From positions 38,179 to 102,178 of the forward strand of contig JANSYI010000034.1 of assembly GCA_024742475.1 (NCBI GenBank): a stretch of DNA of 64,000 nt, in the 5' to 3' direction. Shown here piece after piece: positions 1 to 7,675 of this stretch (position 1 is the stretch's first letter; every line of letters starts with the position of its first letter). Under the pieces are notes generated by a model. It was not told the origin of the DNA, did not search any database, and was given only the letters and a program-made list of their open reading frames with translations. The stretch is from a bacterium (lineage in GTDB: Bacteria; Myxococcota_A; Polyangia; Nannocystales; Nannocystaceae). A program made the translations under genes and the position numbers.

Positions 1-16
1 GTCCTCCGACCCCTCG

Positions 17-625
17 ATGTCGCTCGGCGAGCTTCTCGACGAGGCCGCCGCGCACGTGTTCGGAGGGGATGCGGGCGCGCAGCGTCTGGCGCCTCTGCTC
101 GAGCGGTGGGAGGACGAGGTCGGGTGGATTCGAGAGGACGACCAGCAGCGCGAGCTGCTCCAAGCCATCCGCACCGACTGGGCGCTCTGCGACGCTCCGG
201 CGGCGGGTGGACGGCCCTGGCTCGCGGCCGCCCTCGACGGGGCGCTGGGGCGGGCGCCGGATCGATGGCGCATTCTGGCCCGCAACCACGTCGGGCTGTT
301 CGAGGTCTTCCCGGGCAAGGTGAGCTGGCTCCGCGACCTGCGAGGAGGCCTGTGTGTCCCGGTGCTCGACCCGGTACCGCTGCAGCCCGAAGACGACGGA
401 CCTGCTGCGATTTGGGAGGTCCGCGTGGTGGTCGATGGGGGGACCGCGACGCTGGCCCGGCCGCCGCTGGGCTACCCCATGCAGATGCTCTCGCGCTTCG
501 TCACGCTCAGCGAGGCGCGCTTTGGGGCCGCGACCCCGGCCTTGCGCTGGCCGGCCCTTCGGCGCGGTTGGCTGCAGTTCTCGCGTGCGCGGAGGGCGGA
601 CCCTCGCATCCTGTTTCGAATGTGA
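17..625 (+). CDS. hypothetical protein, 202 aa
   Basis: Function not recognised. The 202-residue protein starts at an ATG close to the window edge, so an upstream start cannot be excluded. It has no signal peptide, membrane segment or known motif that I can see. It is rich in Trp, Arg and acidic residues, with an acidic/amphipathic N-terminal half and a strongly basic C-terminus (final residues DPRILFRM), which suggests a soluble cytoplasmic protein. The frame keeps the codon pattern of its neighbours (G/C in third positions), which supports it being coding. A 118-base gap separates it from the next gene, which has its own ribosome binding site. Confidence 0.55.
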   Translation: MSLGELLDEAAAHVFGGDAGAQRLAPLLERWEDEVGWIREDDQQRELLQAIRTDWALCDAPAAGGRPWLAAALDGALGRAPDRWRILARNHVGLFEVFPGKVSWLRDLRGGLCVPVLDPVPLQPEDDGPAAIWEVRVVVDGGTATLARPPLGYPMQMLSRFVTLSEARFGAATPALRWPALRRGWLQFSRARRADPRILFRM

Positions 626-743
626 CGCGGCTTGTCGGCCCGTTCGTGCAACGCGTGGCCACCCGCCCCGTCTCCCCCGGTGGCCGCGGCGTTTCGCGGT
701 ATCGATCACGGGCCCGCGACCGCGGACCTCCAGGAGACAACGC

Positions 744-2267
744 ATGACCCTCTCTCACCGAATCCTCGTGGCCCTCGCGGCCCTCAGCCTCACCGCGACC
801 GCGTGCGACTCCGCCGAAAAGAGCTCCGGCGCCAAGAAAGAAGCCAAGAAGGCGGACGACAAGAAGGACGCCAAAGCCGACGCCAAGAAGGCGGACGACA
901 AGAAGGCGGACGACAAGAAGGCGGACGACAAGGCCGAAGAAGAGCAGGCCAAGGCCGAGGAGAAGCCGGCCGAGGCCGAGGAGAAGCCGGCCAAGGCCGA
1001 GGAGCAGCCGGCCAAGGCCGCTGCAGCCGCGCTCCCCGAGCCTGGCGAGGCCGGCCCTGCCTACTTCGCAATCGACGACAAGGGCGTCTTCATGCTCGAC
1101 GGTGGCGCCTTCACCAAGGTGAAGAAAGGCCCCGACAAGCTGGTCAAGCAGATGAGCATCGGCGGCGACGGCAAGCCGTACATGCTGACCTACGACGGCA
1201 TCATGGTGCTCGACGGCGCCGCGGCCAAGGTGGTCGCCAAGACCTCGTTCAAGAAGACCGGCAGCGTGGACGCGTTCACCGTCACGCCCGAGGGCGAGAT
1301 CTGGACTGCGGGCTACAAGGGCGTCGGCCACTTCGCAAACAAGAAGTGGGCTGTCGAAGAGAAGACGGTCCTCGGCGACGACGTGACGCTGCTGCAGGGC
1401 GTCGCCGTCGACAAGGAAGGCCGAGTCTGGGTCGCGTCGTCGAACAAGCTCCACTACAAGGACAAAGACGCCACCGAGTGGAAGGATGCCGACCTCAGCA
1501 AGGTCACCGAGCGCAAGCCGTTCTTCAACGGTGTCACCGTCGATCCCTCCGGAGGCCTGGTCGCCTCGGCCTCGAGCGCGGTCATCAAGATCGAGGGCAC
1601 CGACAAGCTCAGCGCGCTCTCGCTGCCCAGCGACATGATCAAGACGTTCGACCTGCTCTCGTACGCGCCCAACGGCATTGGCGCGCTCAAGACCAGCGTC
1701 AAGATGCTCGCCCGCATCGAGCCGGGTGGAAACAGCACCACCTACAAGATGGGCGATGACTTTCAGGGCACCCGGGTCGTCGCGCTCTCGGTCGACGGCA
1801 AGGGCCGCCTTTGGATCGGGTCCGACATCGGCGTGAACGTGGTCGGCCCTGGCGACGAGCGCAACACGTGGCTGATGGGCTCGGTCCCCGAGATCGCGGG
1901 CAAGATCAAAGGCATCCTCGTCGTGGGTGCCGGACCCGACCTCCCCGAGGTGGGCGACCAAAAGAAGGCCTCGACCTTCAGCGGCACCATCTTGCTCGAC
2001 GGCAAGCCGCTCGCCGAGGCGCCCATCGAGATCTGCCCCGAGCCGAGCTCCCTCATCAAGACCACCCCGTGCGAGGACAGCCCGATCAAGTTCTCGGGGA
2101 CGACCGACGCGCAGGGCAAGTTCTCGTTCGCCGACGTGCCCCTGGGCGCCTACGGCGTGGGCGTGAAGCCCGGCGAGAAGTGGAAGATCACCTTCTCGGG
2201 TGAGTACGGCGCAAAGATGGCCGAAGGCAAGCCGTTCGACATCGGCAAGCTGAAGTTCAAGAAGTAG
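744..2267 (+). CDS. repeat-rich lipoprotein with propeller-like domain and C-terminal carboxypeptidase-regulatory-like domain
   Basis: A 507-aa predicted lipoprotein. The start is the ATG preceded by a clear AGGAGA ribosome binding site at 732-737. The N-terminus is a lipoprotein signal ending in the lipobox TATA-C21. Residues about 22-95 are low complexity, made of Lys/Asp/Ala then Ala/Glu/Lys/Pro tandem repeats, and look like a flexible, highly charged tether. Residues about 100-400 carry repeated short units of the style 'GxxYMLTYDGIMVLDG' and 'GRLWIGSDIGVNVV', resembling two-component-regulator (sensor) propeller blades. The last about 85 residues (FSGTILLDGKPL...FSFADVPLGAYGVGV) resemble a carboxypeptidase regulatory-like beta-sandwich. 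It is probably periplasmic or outer-membrane and structural or sensory. The function is unknown. Confidence 0.8.
   Translation: MTLSHRILVALAALSLTATACDSAEKSSGAKKEAKKADDKKDAKADAKKADDKKADDKKADDKAEEEQAKAEEKPAEAEEKPAKAEEQPAKAAAAALPEPGEAGPAYFAIDDKGVFMLDGGAFTKVKKGPDKLVKQMSIGGDGKPYMLTYDGIMVLDGAAAKVVAKTSFKKTGSVDAFTVTPEGEIWTAGYKGVGHFANKKWAVEEKTVLGDDVTLLQGVAVDKEGRVWVASSNKLHYKDKDATEWKDADLSKVTERKPFFNGVTVDPSGGLVASASSAVIKIEGTDKLSALSLPSDMIKTFDLLSYAPNGIGALKTSVKMLARIEPGGNSTTYKMGDDFQGTRVVALSVDGKGRLWIGSDIGVNVVGPGDERNTWLMGSVPEIAGKIKGILVVGAGPDLPEVGDQKKASTFSGTILLDGKPLAEAPIEICPEPSSLIKTTPCEDSPIKFSGTTDAQGKFSFADVPLGAYGVGVKPGEKWKITFSGEYGAKMAEGKPFDIGKLKFKK
885..1015 (+). repeat. in-gene tandem repeats (three 15-bp units, then three 21-bp units)
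   Basis: Three perfect 15-bp units AAGAAGGCGGACGAC lie at 885-899, 900-914 and 915-929 and encode KKADD. After a short spacer come three 21-bp units at 953-973, 974-994 and 995-1015 that encode AEEKPAE, AEEKPAK and AEEQPAK. Both repeat lengths keep the reading frame, so copy number can change without breaking the lipoprotein. Confidence 0.9.
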
Positions 2268-2294
2268 GCGACCTCGCCACAGTGCGCATCTGAG

Positions 2295-2323
2295 GCGCCC
2301 CGCGGCTTCGTGCCTCGGGGCGC
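2295..2323. terminator. hairpin between convergent genes
   Basis: An 8-bp G+C stem, GCGCCCCG (2295-2302) with CGGGGCGC (2316-2323), closes a 13-base loop. It lies between the stop of the forward lipoprotein (2267) and the end of the reverse M23 gene (2344). There is no real T-tract on either side, so it may be a weak bidirectional terminator or only a stabilising hairpin. Confidence 0.5.
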
Positions 2324-2343
2324 TTCGTCGTCACGCGTCTACG

Positions 2344-3057
2344 TCAGGGCTGCAGGACGGGCGCCGACTGAAGGTCGTCCCCGTCTCGTGCCTGCTCGGG
2401 TTCCACGGGCTCGCGGGTGCGCGGCGGCGTGCCGCGCAGTGCGGTGGCGCGATGCAGTGGCTGCCCGAGCAGCATCATCGGGTCGACCGCGACGTCGTCG
2501 ATCTTGATCGTCAGGTGCAGATGCGGCGCCGCCGAGCGCCCCGTGTTGCCGACCAGGCCGAGCGCCGCGCCTCGCTGCAGGCTCGCGCCGGGCCACACGA
2601 GCGCGTCGGAGAGGTGGCCGTAGAGGCTGGTGATGCCCAGCCCGTGGTCCACGACGACCATGGTGCCCAAGACCGGATCATGCCCGACGAAGGTGACCTG
2701 CCCGGCCGCAATCGAGAGCACGAGGTCACCGACCTCGCCTCGAAAGTCGGTGCCTCGATGCAGCCGCGTCGCGCTTCCCTCGACGGGGTCGACCCGCCAG
2801 CCGAAGCTCGAGGTGACGTGGACGGCTTCGACGGGCCAGCCGAGGTCGTCTCCGTTGCGGAGGGCGGCGAGGCCCTCGGCGCTCCAAGGGTCCTCGGGGG
2901 GCGGGGGCAGGGCGGGTCGAGCCTCGGCGGGCTCGGCGGGCTCGGGCGCGGGAGGCTCGGGGGGCGGGGGCTCTTCGCTGCTCGGCGTGCCGCACCCGGT
3001 CGCGAGGCACAGCAGCAGCAGGGCGCTGCGCGTGCGGATCGATGCGGCGGGGGGCAC
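2344..3057 (-). CDS. M23-family (LytM) peptidase lipoprotein
   Basis: A 237-aa lipoprotein with a GTG start and lipobox LATG-C22. Residues 23-60 form a Pro/Glu-rich linker, followed by a LytM/M23 domain. The zinc-binding signature is complete: H100-RGT-D104 and the HxH pair H179/H181 (APHLHL), with another His in SLYGHLSDAL. M23 peptidases cut peptide bridges in peptidoglycan. With an intact metal site this one is probably catalytic, acting in the periplasm at the outer or inner membrane. The roughly 40 residues after the catalytic domain are low complexity. It is convergent with the preceding propeller lipoprotein. Confidence 0.88.
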   Translation of the reverse strand: MPPAASIRTRSALLLLCLATGCGTPSSEEPPPPEPPAPEPAEPAEARPALPPPPEDPWSAEGLAALRNGDDLGWPVEAVHVTSSFGWRVDPVEGSATRLHRGTDFRGEVGDLVLSIAAGQVTFVGHDPVLGTMVVVDHGLGITSLYGHLSDALVWPGASLQRGAALGLVGNTGRSAAPHLHLTIKIDDVAVDPMMLLGQPLHRATALRGTPPRTREPVEPEQARDGDDLQSAPVLQP

Positions 3058-3126
3058 GGTCGCCGCAGGGTACGAAAAACCGGGCCGCGCTGCGCAAGCG
3101 GGCCCGGTCGGGACGATGCGGGCGGG

Positions 3127-4089
3127 CTAGGCCGGGATGGCGCAGTAGCCGACGTCCTCGAGCCCCGGCGGAGGATCCTCGAGGGCCTGGATGCAGCTCT
3201 CGTCGGGTTCGCTGCAGCCCGTGTTGCCTTCGCTCAGGTCACACCACGGGGTGCAGCACGCGGCCTCGGCCGCACACCCTGCGGTGCCCGAGCGGCACAC
3301 CAGGCCCGGGTTGCAGCTTTGGATCGTGTTGCACGGGTCGCCGTCGGCACCCTGTCCGTCGGCGGGTCCGGGGATGGCGCACACGAAGTCGTCGAAGGCC
3401 GCGTAGCAGCCCTGTCCCGACGGGCAGTCGGGCGTCAGCGGGTTGCAGGTGACCTCGCACACCGGCAGCGCGCCGTCGTTGAAGGCGAAGCACTCGCCGC
3501 CGAACTCACACGGCTGGTTCACCTCGCAGTACTCGAGGCAGCGGCCTTCGCCTGTATTGCCGCTGACGTCCGTCATGCAGAAGAAGCCGGCCGCGCAGGT
3601 GTCGTTGCTCTCCATGCGGTCGCATTGCTCGCCCCACTGATCGTCGCCGATGACCTCCACGCAGTGCGTCGCGTCGACGGTGTTGCCGCCGGCCGTCTGC
3701 ACGTACGAGGTGCACTTCTGTCCTCGGGGACAGTCTTGTGCGGCCGGGTCGCATTGCCCGACGATGCCGCCATCGGGTGGCGTGATGAAGCCGTCCCCTC
3801 CGCCGTCGTCGCTGCCGCCGTCGTCATTGCCGCCGTCGTCGTTGCCGCCGCCATCGCCGGGCCCGGACATCGACGCGTTGCCGTCGCCACCGCCGTCGCC
3901 GCCACCGTCGCCGTTGCCGGTCGTGAGGATGCCGCCGTCGTCGCCTCCGCTCTCACCGCCGCCCGAGTCCCCCTGTCCGTCGGGCTCGGGCGTGGTGTCA
4001 TCGCAGGCTCCCAGCGAGAGCGCACTGACGCAGAGCGCCACGCCGAGCGCGCGGCGAAGCGAGAATGGGTGATGGTGGAGCTTCGACAT
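3127..4089 (-). CDS. Cys-rich lipoprotein with Gly/Asp linker
   Basis: A 320-aa predicted secreted lipoprotein. I chose the ATG at 4089 because GGAGGG lies just upstream and the signal then reads MSKLHHH...LGA-C29. An in-frame upstream extension to 4221 has no such signal. Residues about 30-110 are a Gly/Asp/Asn-rich linker with GGNDDGGNDDGG-type repeats. The remainder holds about 26 Cys residues spaced in small clusters (CDPAAQDC, CAAGFFC, CEVNQPCEFGGEC), as in many myxobacterial surface proteins with disulfide-rich modules. No catalytic motif is seen. It is divergent from gpsA, with 176 bases between them. Confidence 0.8.
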   Translation of the reverse strand: MSKLHHHPFSLRRALGVALCVSALSLGACDDTTPEPDGQGDSGGGESGGDDGGILTTGNGDGGGDGGGDGNASMSGPGDGGGNDDGGNDDGGSDDGGGDGFITPPDGGIVGQCDPAAQDCPRGQKCTSYVQTAGGNTVDATHCVEVIGDDQWGEQCDRMESNDTCAAGFFCMTDVSGNTGEGRCLEYCEVNQPCEFGGECFAFNDGALPVCEVTCNPLTPDCPSGQGCYAAFDDFVCAIPGPADGQGADGDPCNTIQSCNPGLVCRSGTAGCAAEAACCTPWCDLSEGNTGCSEPDESCIQALEDPPPGLEDVGYCAIPA

Positions 4090-4168
4090 GAGAAATCCCT
4101 CCGCGGCAATCCCGCGGTCCGCTTCGTGACTACACCCGCAGAGGCTGACATTCCAGCGAAAAGTCGCG

Positions 4169-4200
4169 ATGCTCAACTTCGAGCATTCAGGGATCGAATG
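4169..4200. promoter_or_regulatory. overlapping dyad sequences in a divergent intergenic region
   Basis: The 176-base gap between the reverse Cys-rich lipoprotein gene and gpsA contains ATGCTC (4169-4174), six bases, then GAGCAT (4181-4186). This is overlapped by CATTC (4184-4188), seven bases, then GAATG (4196-4200). Either dyad could be an operator serving both genes. No convincing -35/-10 pair was recognised, so this is a candidate site only. Confidence 0.35.
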
Positions 4201-4265
4201 GGGCCGCGTTCGGGCAGCCAAGCGTCGTCAGATCCGCGCAGACATGCGAACCTCGCCCAGCTTTC

Positions 4266-5297
4266 ATGACCGAGACCACGAACGTGACCGTACTCGGCGC
4301 GGGGAGCTGGGGGACCGCTTTGGCGATCCACTGTGCTCGGCGCGGATTTTCCACCCGGCTATGGACGCGCCGCTCCGACCACGCCGCCTCCATGACTCGC
4401 GAGCGCCGCAACACGCGCTATCTCACCGACTTCGCATTCCCCGACACGCTGACGCCCACCGATGACCTCGAAGATGCCATCGCCGACACCCGCGGCCTGG
4501 TGATCTGCGCGGTGCCCAGCCACGGCATGCGCGCCACGATGAAGCGGGTCCGCGCGGTGTTCGACGCCGACCCGAGCCTGCCTGCGCCGCACTATCTCAT
4601 CGCGGCCAAGGGCATCGAGGTCGACACCCTCGACAACATGCACGCGGTCCTCGAGCAGGAGCTGCCCTCCGCGCACCACCGGGGCATCGCGGCGCTCGGC
4701 GGCCCGAGCTTCGCCGCCGAGGTCGCCGGAGAGAAGCCGACGATGGTCGTGGTCGGCGCGCTCGATGGGCAGACCGGGACCGCGATTCAGACGATGCTCT
4801 CGGGGAGCAACATGCGGGCCTACGTCACCGAGGACATCCTCGGCGTGGAGATGGGCGGCACGTTCAAGAACGTCATCGCATTGGCCGCGGGCATTGGAGA
4901 CGGCGCGGGCTTGGGCCTGAACGCCCGCGCCGGCCTCATCACCCGCGGGCTGGCGGAGATCACCCGGCTGTCGGTCTCGCTAGGCGCTCACCCGGCGACC
5001 CTCTCGGGGCTGGCAGGCATGGGTGATCTGGTGCTCACCTGCACGGGCGGTCTGTCCCGCAACCGGCGGGTGGGTGTGGCCCTCGGTGAGGGCAAGCAGC
5101 TCGAGGAGATCCTCGAAGAGATGGGCATGGTGGCCGAAGGCGTAAAGAACACGCTTTCAGCGCACAGGCTCGCGCAACGCGAGGGTGTGGAGATGCCGCT
5201 CGTCGAGACGATGCACGCGATCCTCTACGAGGGCATGTCCGTGTCCACGGCCGTCGAAGCGCTGATGGGTCGGCGACTCAAGGCCGAACGCGACTAG
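4266..5297 (+). CDS. gpsA: glycerol-3-phosphate dehydrogenase [NAD(P)+]
   Basis: A 343-aa protein of the usual length for GpsA, which reduces dihydroxyacetone phosphate to sn-glycerol 3-phosphate for phospholipid synthesis in the cytoplasm. The N-terminal Rossmann motif GAGSWGTALA is at residues about 10-19. Family signatures follow in order: AAKGIE, GGPSFAAEV, GGTFKNVIALAAG (the catalytic Lys region), then SGLAGMGDLVLTC and the RNRRVG loop. All key regions are intact. The gene stands alone on its side of a divergent region and is followed 59 bases later by a Ser/Thr kinase gene on the same strand. Confidence 0.96.
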   Translation: MTETTNVTVLGAGSWGTALAIHCARRGFSTRLWTRRSDHAASMTRERRNTRYLTDFAFPDTLTPTDDLEDAIADTRGLVICAVPSHGMRATMKRVRAVFDADPSLPAPHYLIAAKGIEVDTLDNMHAVLEQELPSAHHRGIAALGGPSFAAEVAGEKPTMVVVGALDGQTGTAIQTMLSGSNMRAYVTEDILGVEMGGTFKNVIALAAGIGDGAGLGLNARAGLITRGLAEITRLSVSLGAHPATLSGLAGMGDLVLTCTGGLSRNRRVGVALGEGKQLEEILEEMGMVAEGVKNTLSAHRLAQREGVEMPLVETMHAILYEGMSVSTAVEALMGRRLKAERD

Positions 5298-5356
5298 AAC
5301 GAGCCCGCGTCCCCCCTTGGTATTGCCGGAGCGATTCCGTTAGTCTAGGCGCGACG

Positions 5357-6934
5357 TTGAGCAACATCGAGCCCACGCCGTTCGGCGACAAGTATCTGCT
5401 CGTCGAGCACATCGCCACCGGCGGGATGGCGGAGATCTATCGGGCCCAGTACACGGGCATCGAGGGCTTCGCCAAGGAGCTGGTTGTCAAGACGCTGCGC
5501 GAGGAGTTCGCGGCCAGGGACGACGTCGTGCAGATGTTCCTCGGCGAGGCTCGCGTCGCGGCCACGCTCACCCACAACAACGTCGTTCACACCTACGACC
5601 TGGGCGAGCTGGGCGGGGAGTACTTCATCGCGATGGAGCTCCTCAAGGGCGAGGAACTCGTCAACGTGATGCGGCGGTCCTTCCAGCAGAAGCGCCCGCT
5701 GCCCATCGAACTCGCCTGCGGCATCATCATGCAGTCGTGCGAGGGGTTGCACTACGTGCACAGCCGCACCGACGAGGCCGGCAACCCGCTGGGCCTCGTC
5801 CACCGCGACATCAACCCCACCAACATTCACGTCGGCTACGACGGCGTCTGCAAGATCCTCGACTTCGGCATCGCGGCCACCCGCGCCTCGGCCGTGGCCA
5901 AGAAGGGCGAAGTCGCCGGCAAGCTGTCGTACATGGCGCCCGAGCAGCTGCGCGGCGAGGTCATCGACGCCCGCGCCGACGTCTTTCCGCTCGGCGTGGT
6001 GATGTACGAGCTGTGTCTGGGGCGGCGCCTGTTCCGTGGCCAGCGTGACGACGTCATGCGCCGCGTGCTCGAGGGCGACGTCCCACCGCCCACGTTCGTC
6101 AACCCCAGCTTCCCGCCCACACTCGAGGCCGTCATCATGCGCGCGCTCGAGGTCGATCCGGCCGATCGCTACCAAAACTGCGATCACATGTTCCGCGACC
6201 TCGAGGCGTTCCTTCAAGAAGAAGGGCTGTCCTCCAGCGCGCGCAAGCTCAGCGCCGTCATGGTCGACCTGTTCGGCGAGGGCGCGCCGGCCGTCGTCGA
6301 CTACGACGACATGTACGACGACCTGGAGAGCGACGCGCTCGACTTCGAGCACCTCGAGGCGGTCTCGGCCGACGATGATGCACCCGATTGGGCGCGCGAG
6401 CTCGAGGTCAAGTCGCCGGCGGAGAGCGCCCCCAAGCGTCGCAGGGCCCGGCAGCTGACCATCGGAAACCTCGAGGCCTTGGTGGTGCAGGGCAAGTTCG
6501 ACGAGTCTGGGGCGCACCCCGTCGTCCCGCCGGCCAAGCCCGACACCGGGTCCTCGGGCATGCACAAGGCCGTGCCCGCCGATTCGGACTACGACGACGA
6601 GTACGACTCCGGATCCGAGGATGCGGACACCGCCAGGGCTACACGCTCGGGGACGTCTGGGGCTCATTCGGGGGCTCATTCTGGGGCTCATTCGGGAAGG
6701 AAGCGCCGCCAGGGCACCGGCTCGAGACCGCGACTTCGCACCGGCCCGCACGCGGGCACGCAAAACCCCATGCTCACCACCGGCCCGCTGACGCCGGTGT
6801 CGGACAACACCACCGGCTTTGGTCAGGGGGTCGTCCGGAGTGAGCGTGGCGGCGTGGCCTGGGCCTGGATCATCGGGATCGTGGTGCTCGGAGGCTTCGC
6901 CTACCTCGCCTATACTCTCTTCACCGCCAAGTAA
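5357..6934 (+). CDS. membrane-anchored Ser/Thr protein kinase
   Basis: A 525-aa Hanks-type kinase with a TTG start. Translation from there begins MSNIEPTPFGDKYLLVEHIATGGMAEIY, which places the glycine-rich loop as in the family. The kinase domain (about residues 9-280) has the VVK lysine, HRDINPTNI catalytic loop, DFGIAA and the YMAPEQL segment, so it should be active. It is followed by an acidic region rich in Asp/Tyr, a low-complexity Ser/Gly/Ala/His/Arg region and one C-terminal transmembrane helix (about residues 500-522, WAWIIGIVVLGGFAYLAYTLF) with almost nothing after it. The kinase therefore faces the cytoplasm as a tail-anchored protein. No sensor domain is present. Confidence 0.93.
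   Translation: MSNIEPTPFGDKYLLVEHIATGGMAEIYRAQYTGIEGFAKELVVKTLREEFAARDDVVQMFLGEARVAATLTHNNVVHTYDLGELGGEYFIAMELLKGEELVNVMRRSFQQKRPLPIELACGIIMQSCEGLHYVHSRTDEAGNPLGLVHRDINPTNIHVGYDGVCKILDFGIAATRASAVAKKGEVAGKLSYMAPEQLRGEVIDARADVFPLGVVMYELCLGRRLFRGQRDDVMRRVLEGDVPPPTFVNPSFPPTLEAVIMRALEVDPADRYQNCDHMFRDLEAFLQEEGLSSSARKLSAVMVDLFGEGAPAVVDYDDMYDDLESDALDFEHLEAVSADDDAPDWARELEVKSPAESAPKRRRARQLTIGNLEALVVQGKFDESGAHPVVPPAKPDTGSSGMHKAVPADSDYDDEYDSGSEDADTARATRSGTSGAHSGAHSGAHSGRKRRQGTGSRPRLRTGPHAGTQNPMLTTGPLTPVSDNTTGFGQGVVRSERGGVAWAWIIGIVVLGGFAYLAYTLFTAK
6656..6696 (+). repeat. 12-bp tandem repeat inside the kinase gene
   Basis: Three 12-bp units plus a partial fourth (TCTGGGGCTCAT, TCGGGGGCTCAT, TCTGGGGCTCAT, TCGGG) encode a (S-G-A-H)n stretch in the linker before the membrane helix. 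The unit is a multiple of three bases, so copy-number change would only alter linker length. Confidence 0.85.
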
Positions 6935-6956
6935 CGGCCGCACCCGCCCGTCCATC

Positions 6957-7664
6957 ATGCTCAACGGAACCGCACAGCTCGACGCCTGGAAGAAGATCGC
7001 GGCCTTCGAGGTGTTCGGCGACTATGCCCCGGTCGATGGCTCGCGGCTGATGATCAAGCTCGCGCCGCAGCAGTCGGCGCTCGACCGGGTGCTCGAGGAG
7101 CGCGCCGAGGGCAGTGAGCTGCTCGACCCCGCGTTGGCGCGCTGGATCGTACGTGCCGGCCTCGGCCTGTCGCAGACCGGGCAGGTCTCCTTCGTCTACG
7201 CGACCCCGGCCGAGACGATCTGCGTGGTCCGTGCGGACGTGGTGCAGGGCGCGGGCGCGGTCGTCCCCATTCAGTCGCAGCTCCTCGCGGCCTTCACCGC
7301 CCGGCTCTCGCTGCTCGCGGGGCTCGAGTTGCCCGCCATCGCGCAGCTGTTCGAGTTCCCCGACGTCAAGGTCACGCGGCGCGCCGTGTGCCGACTCGTC
7401 GAGAGCGTCGAGGAGAGCACCCCGCTGCGGAGCTCGCTGTGGCTCGGCGCCCAGCTGCGAGGCCGCGGTCAGCCGTTCCATCCCTCCATGCTCGAGACGC
7501 TCGAGGAGCAGACGTCGCTGCTGCAGAGCAACGGAATCGACATGGACGCGCTGCCCGTGTGGTGGTGGAGGGGCATCGCCGCCGCCGTCCGGGCCGACGG
7601 ATCGGTCGACATCTACGACGACCTCCCGACCGGGGATGCGGTCGGCGAGCTCGTGCCCTCGTAG
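6957..7664 (+). CDS. Thg1-like protein lacking metal-binding aspartates (putative pseudoenzyme)
   Basis: A 235-aa protein starting at ATG 6957, 22 bases after the kinase. Its layout follows bacterial Thg1-like proteins (3'-5' nucleotide-adding enzymes that repair or extend tRNA 5' ends). I aligned it from memory of the family. An 'FE' pair (F17-E18) is followed 18 residues later by the strand that normally ends in RIDGR, which here reads K34-L-A36-P-Q38. The usual 'YTQSDEISLL' becomes Y81-A-T-P-A85-E86-T-I. The region resembling 'AGEASAKFSLLLG' reads AAFTARLSLLAG. The C-terminal signature 'GINFNDLPxWxxRGI' is kept as GIDMDALPVWWWRGI. Both metal-binding Asp residues appear to be replaced by Ala (A36, A85), so nucleotidyl transfer is unlikely. 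It may bind tRNA or have a scaffold role. Confidence 0.6.
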   Translation: MLNGTAQLDAWKKIAAFEVFGDYAPVDGSRLMIKLAPQQSALDRVLEERAEGSELLDPALARWIVRAGLGLSQTGQVSFVYATPAETICVVRADVVQGAGAVVPIQSQLLAAFTARLSLLAGLELPAIAQLFEFPDVKVTRRAVCRLVESVEESTPLRSSLWLGAQLRGRGQPFHPSMLETLEEQTSLLQSNGIDMDALPVWWWRGIAAAVRADGSVDIYDDLPTGDAVGELVPS

Positions 7665-7675
7665 GGCGTAGGGAC

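Noticed and set aside
507..1961. Long open frame on the reverse strand
   Set aside because: It is antisense to the repeat-rich lipoprotein and consists of Arg/Leu/Gly/Val-rich low complexity. In this G+C-rich DNA the opposite strand of a real gene often stays open; the forward lipoprotein has a ribosome binding site and lipobox.
3780..3990. Possible CRISPR-like or satellite repeats
   Set aside because: The repeats are in frame and encode Gly/Asp/Asn units in the linker of the Cys-rich lipoprotein; there are no spacers of constant length.
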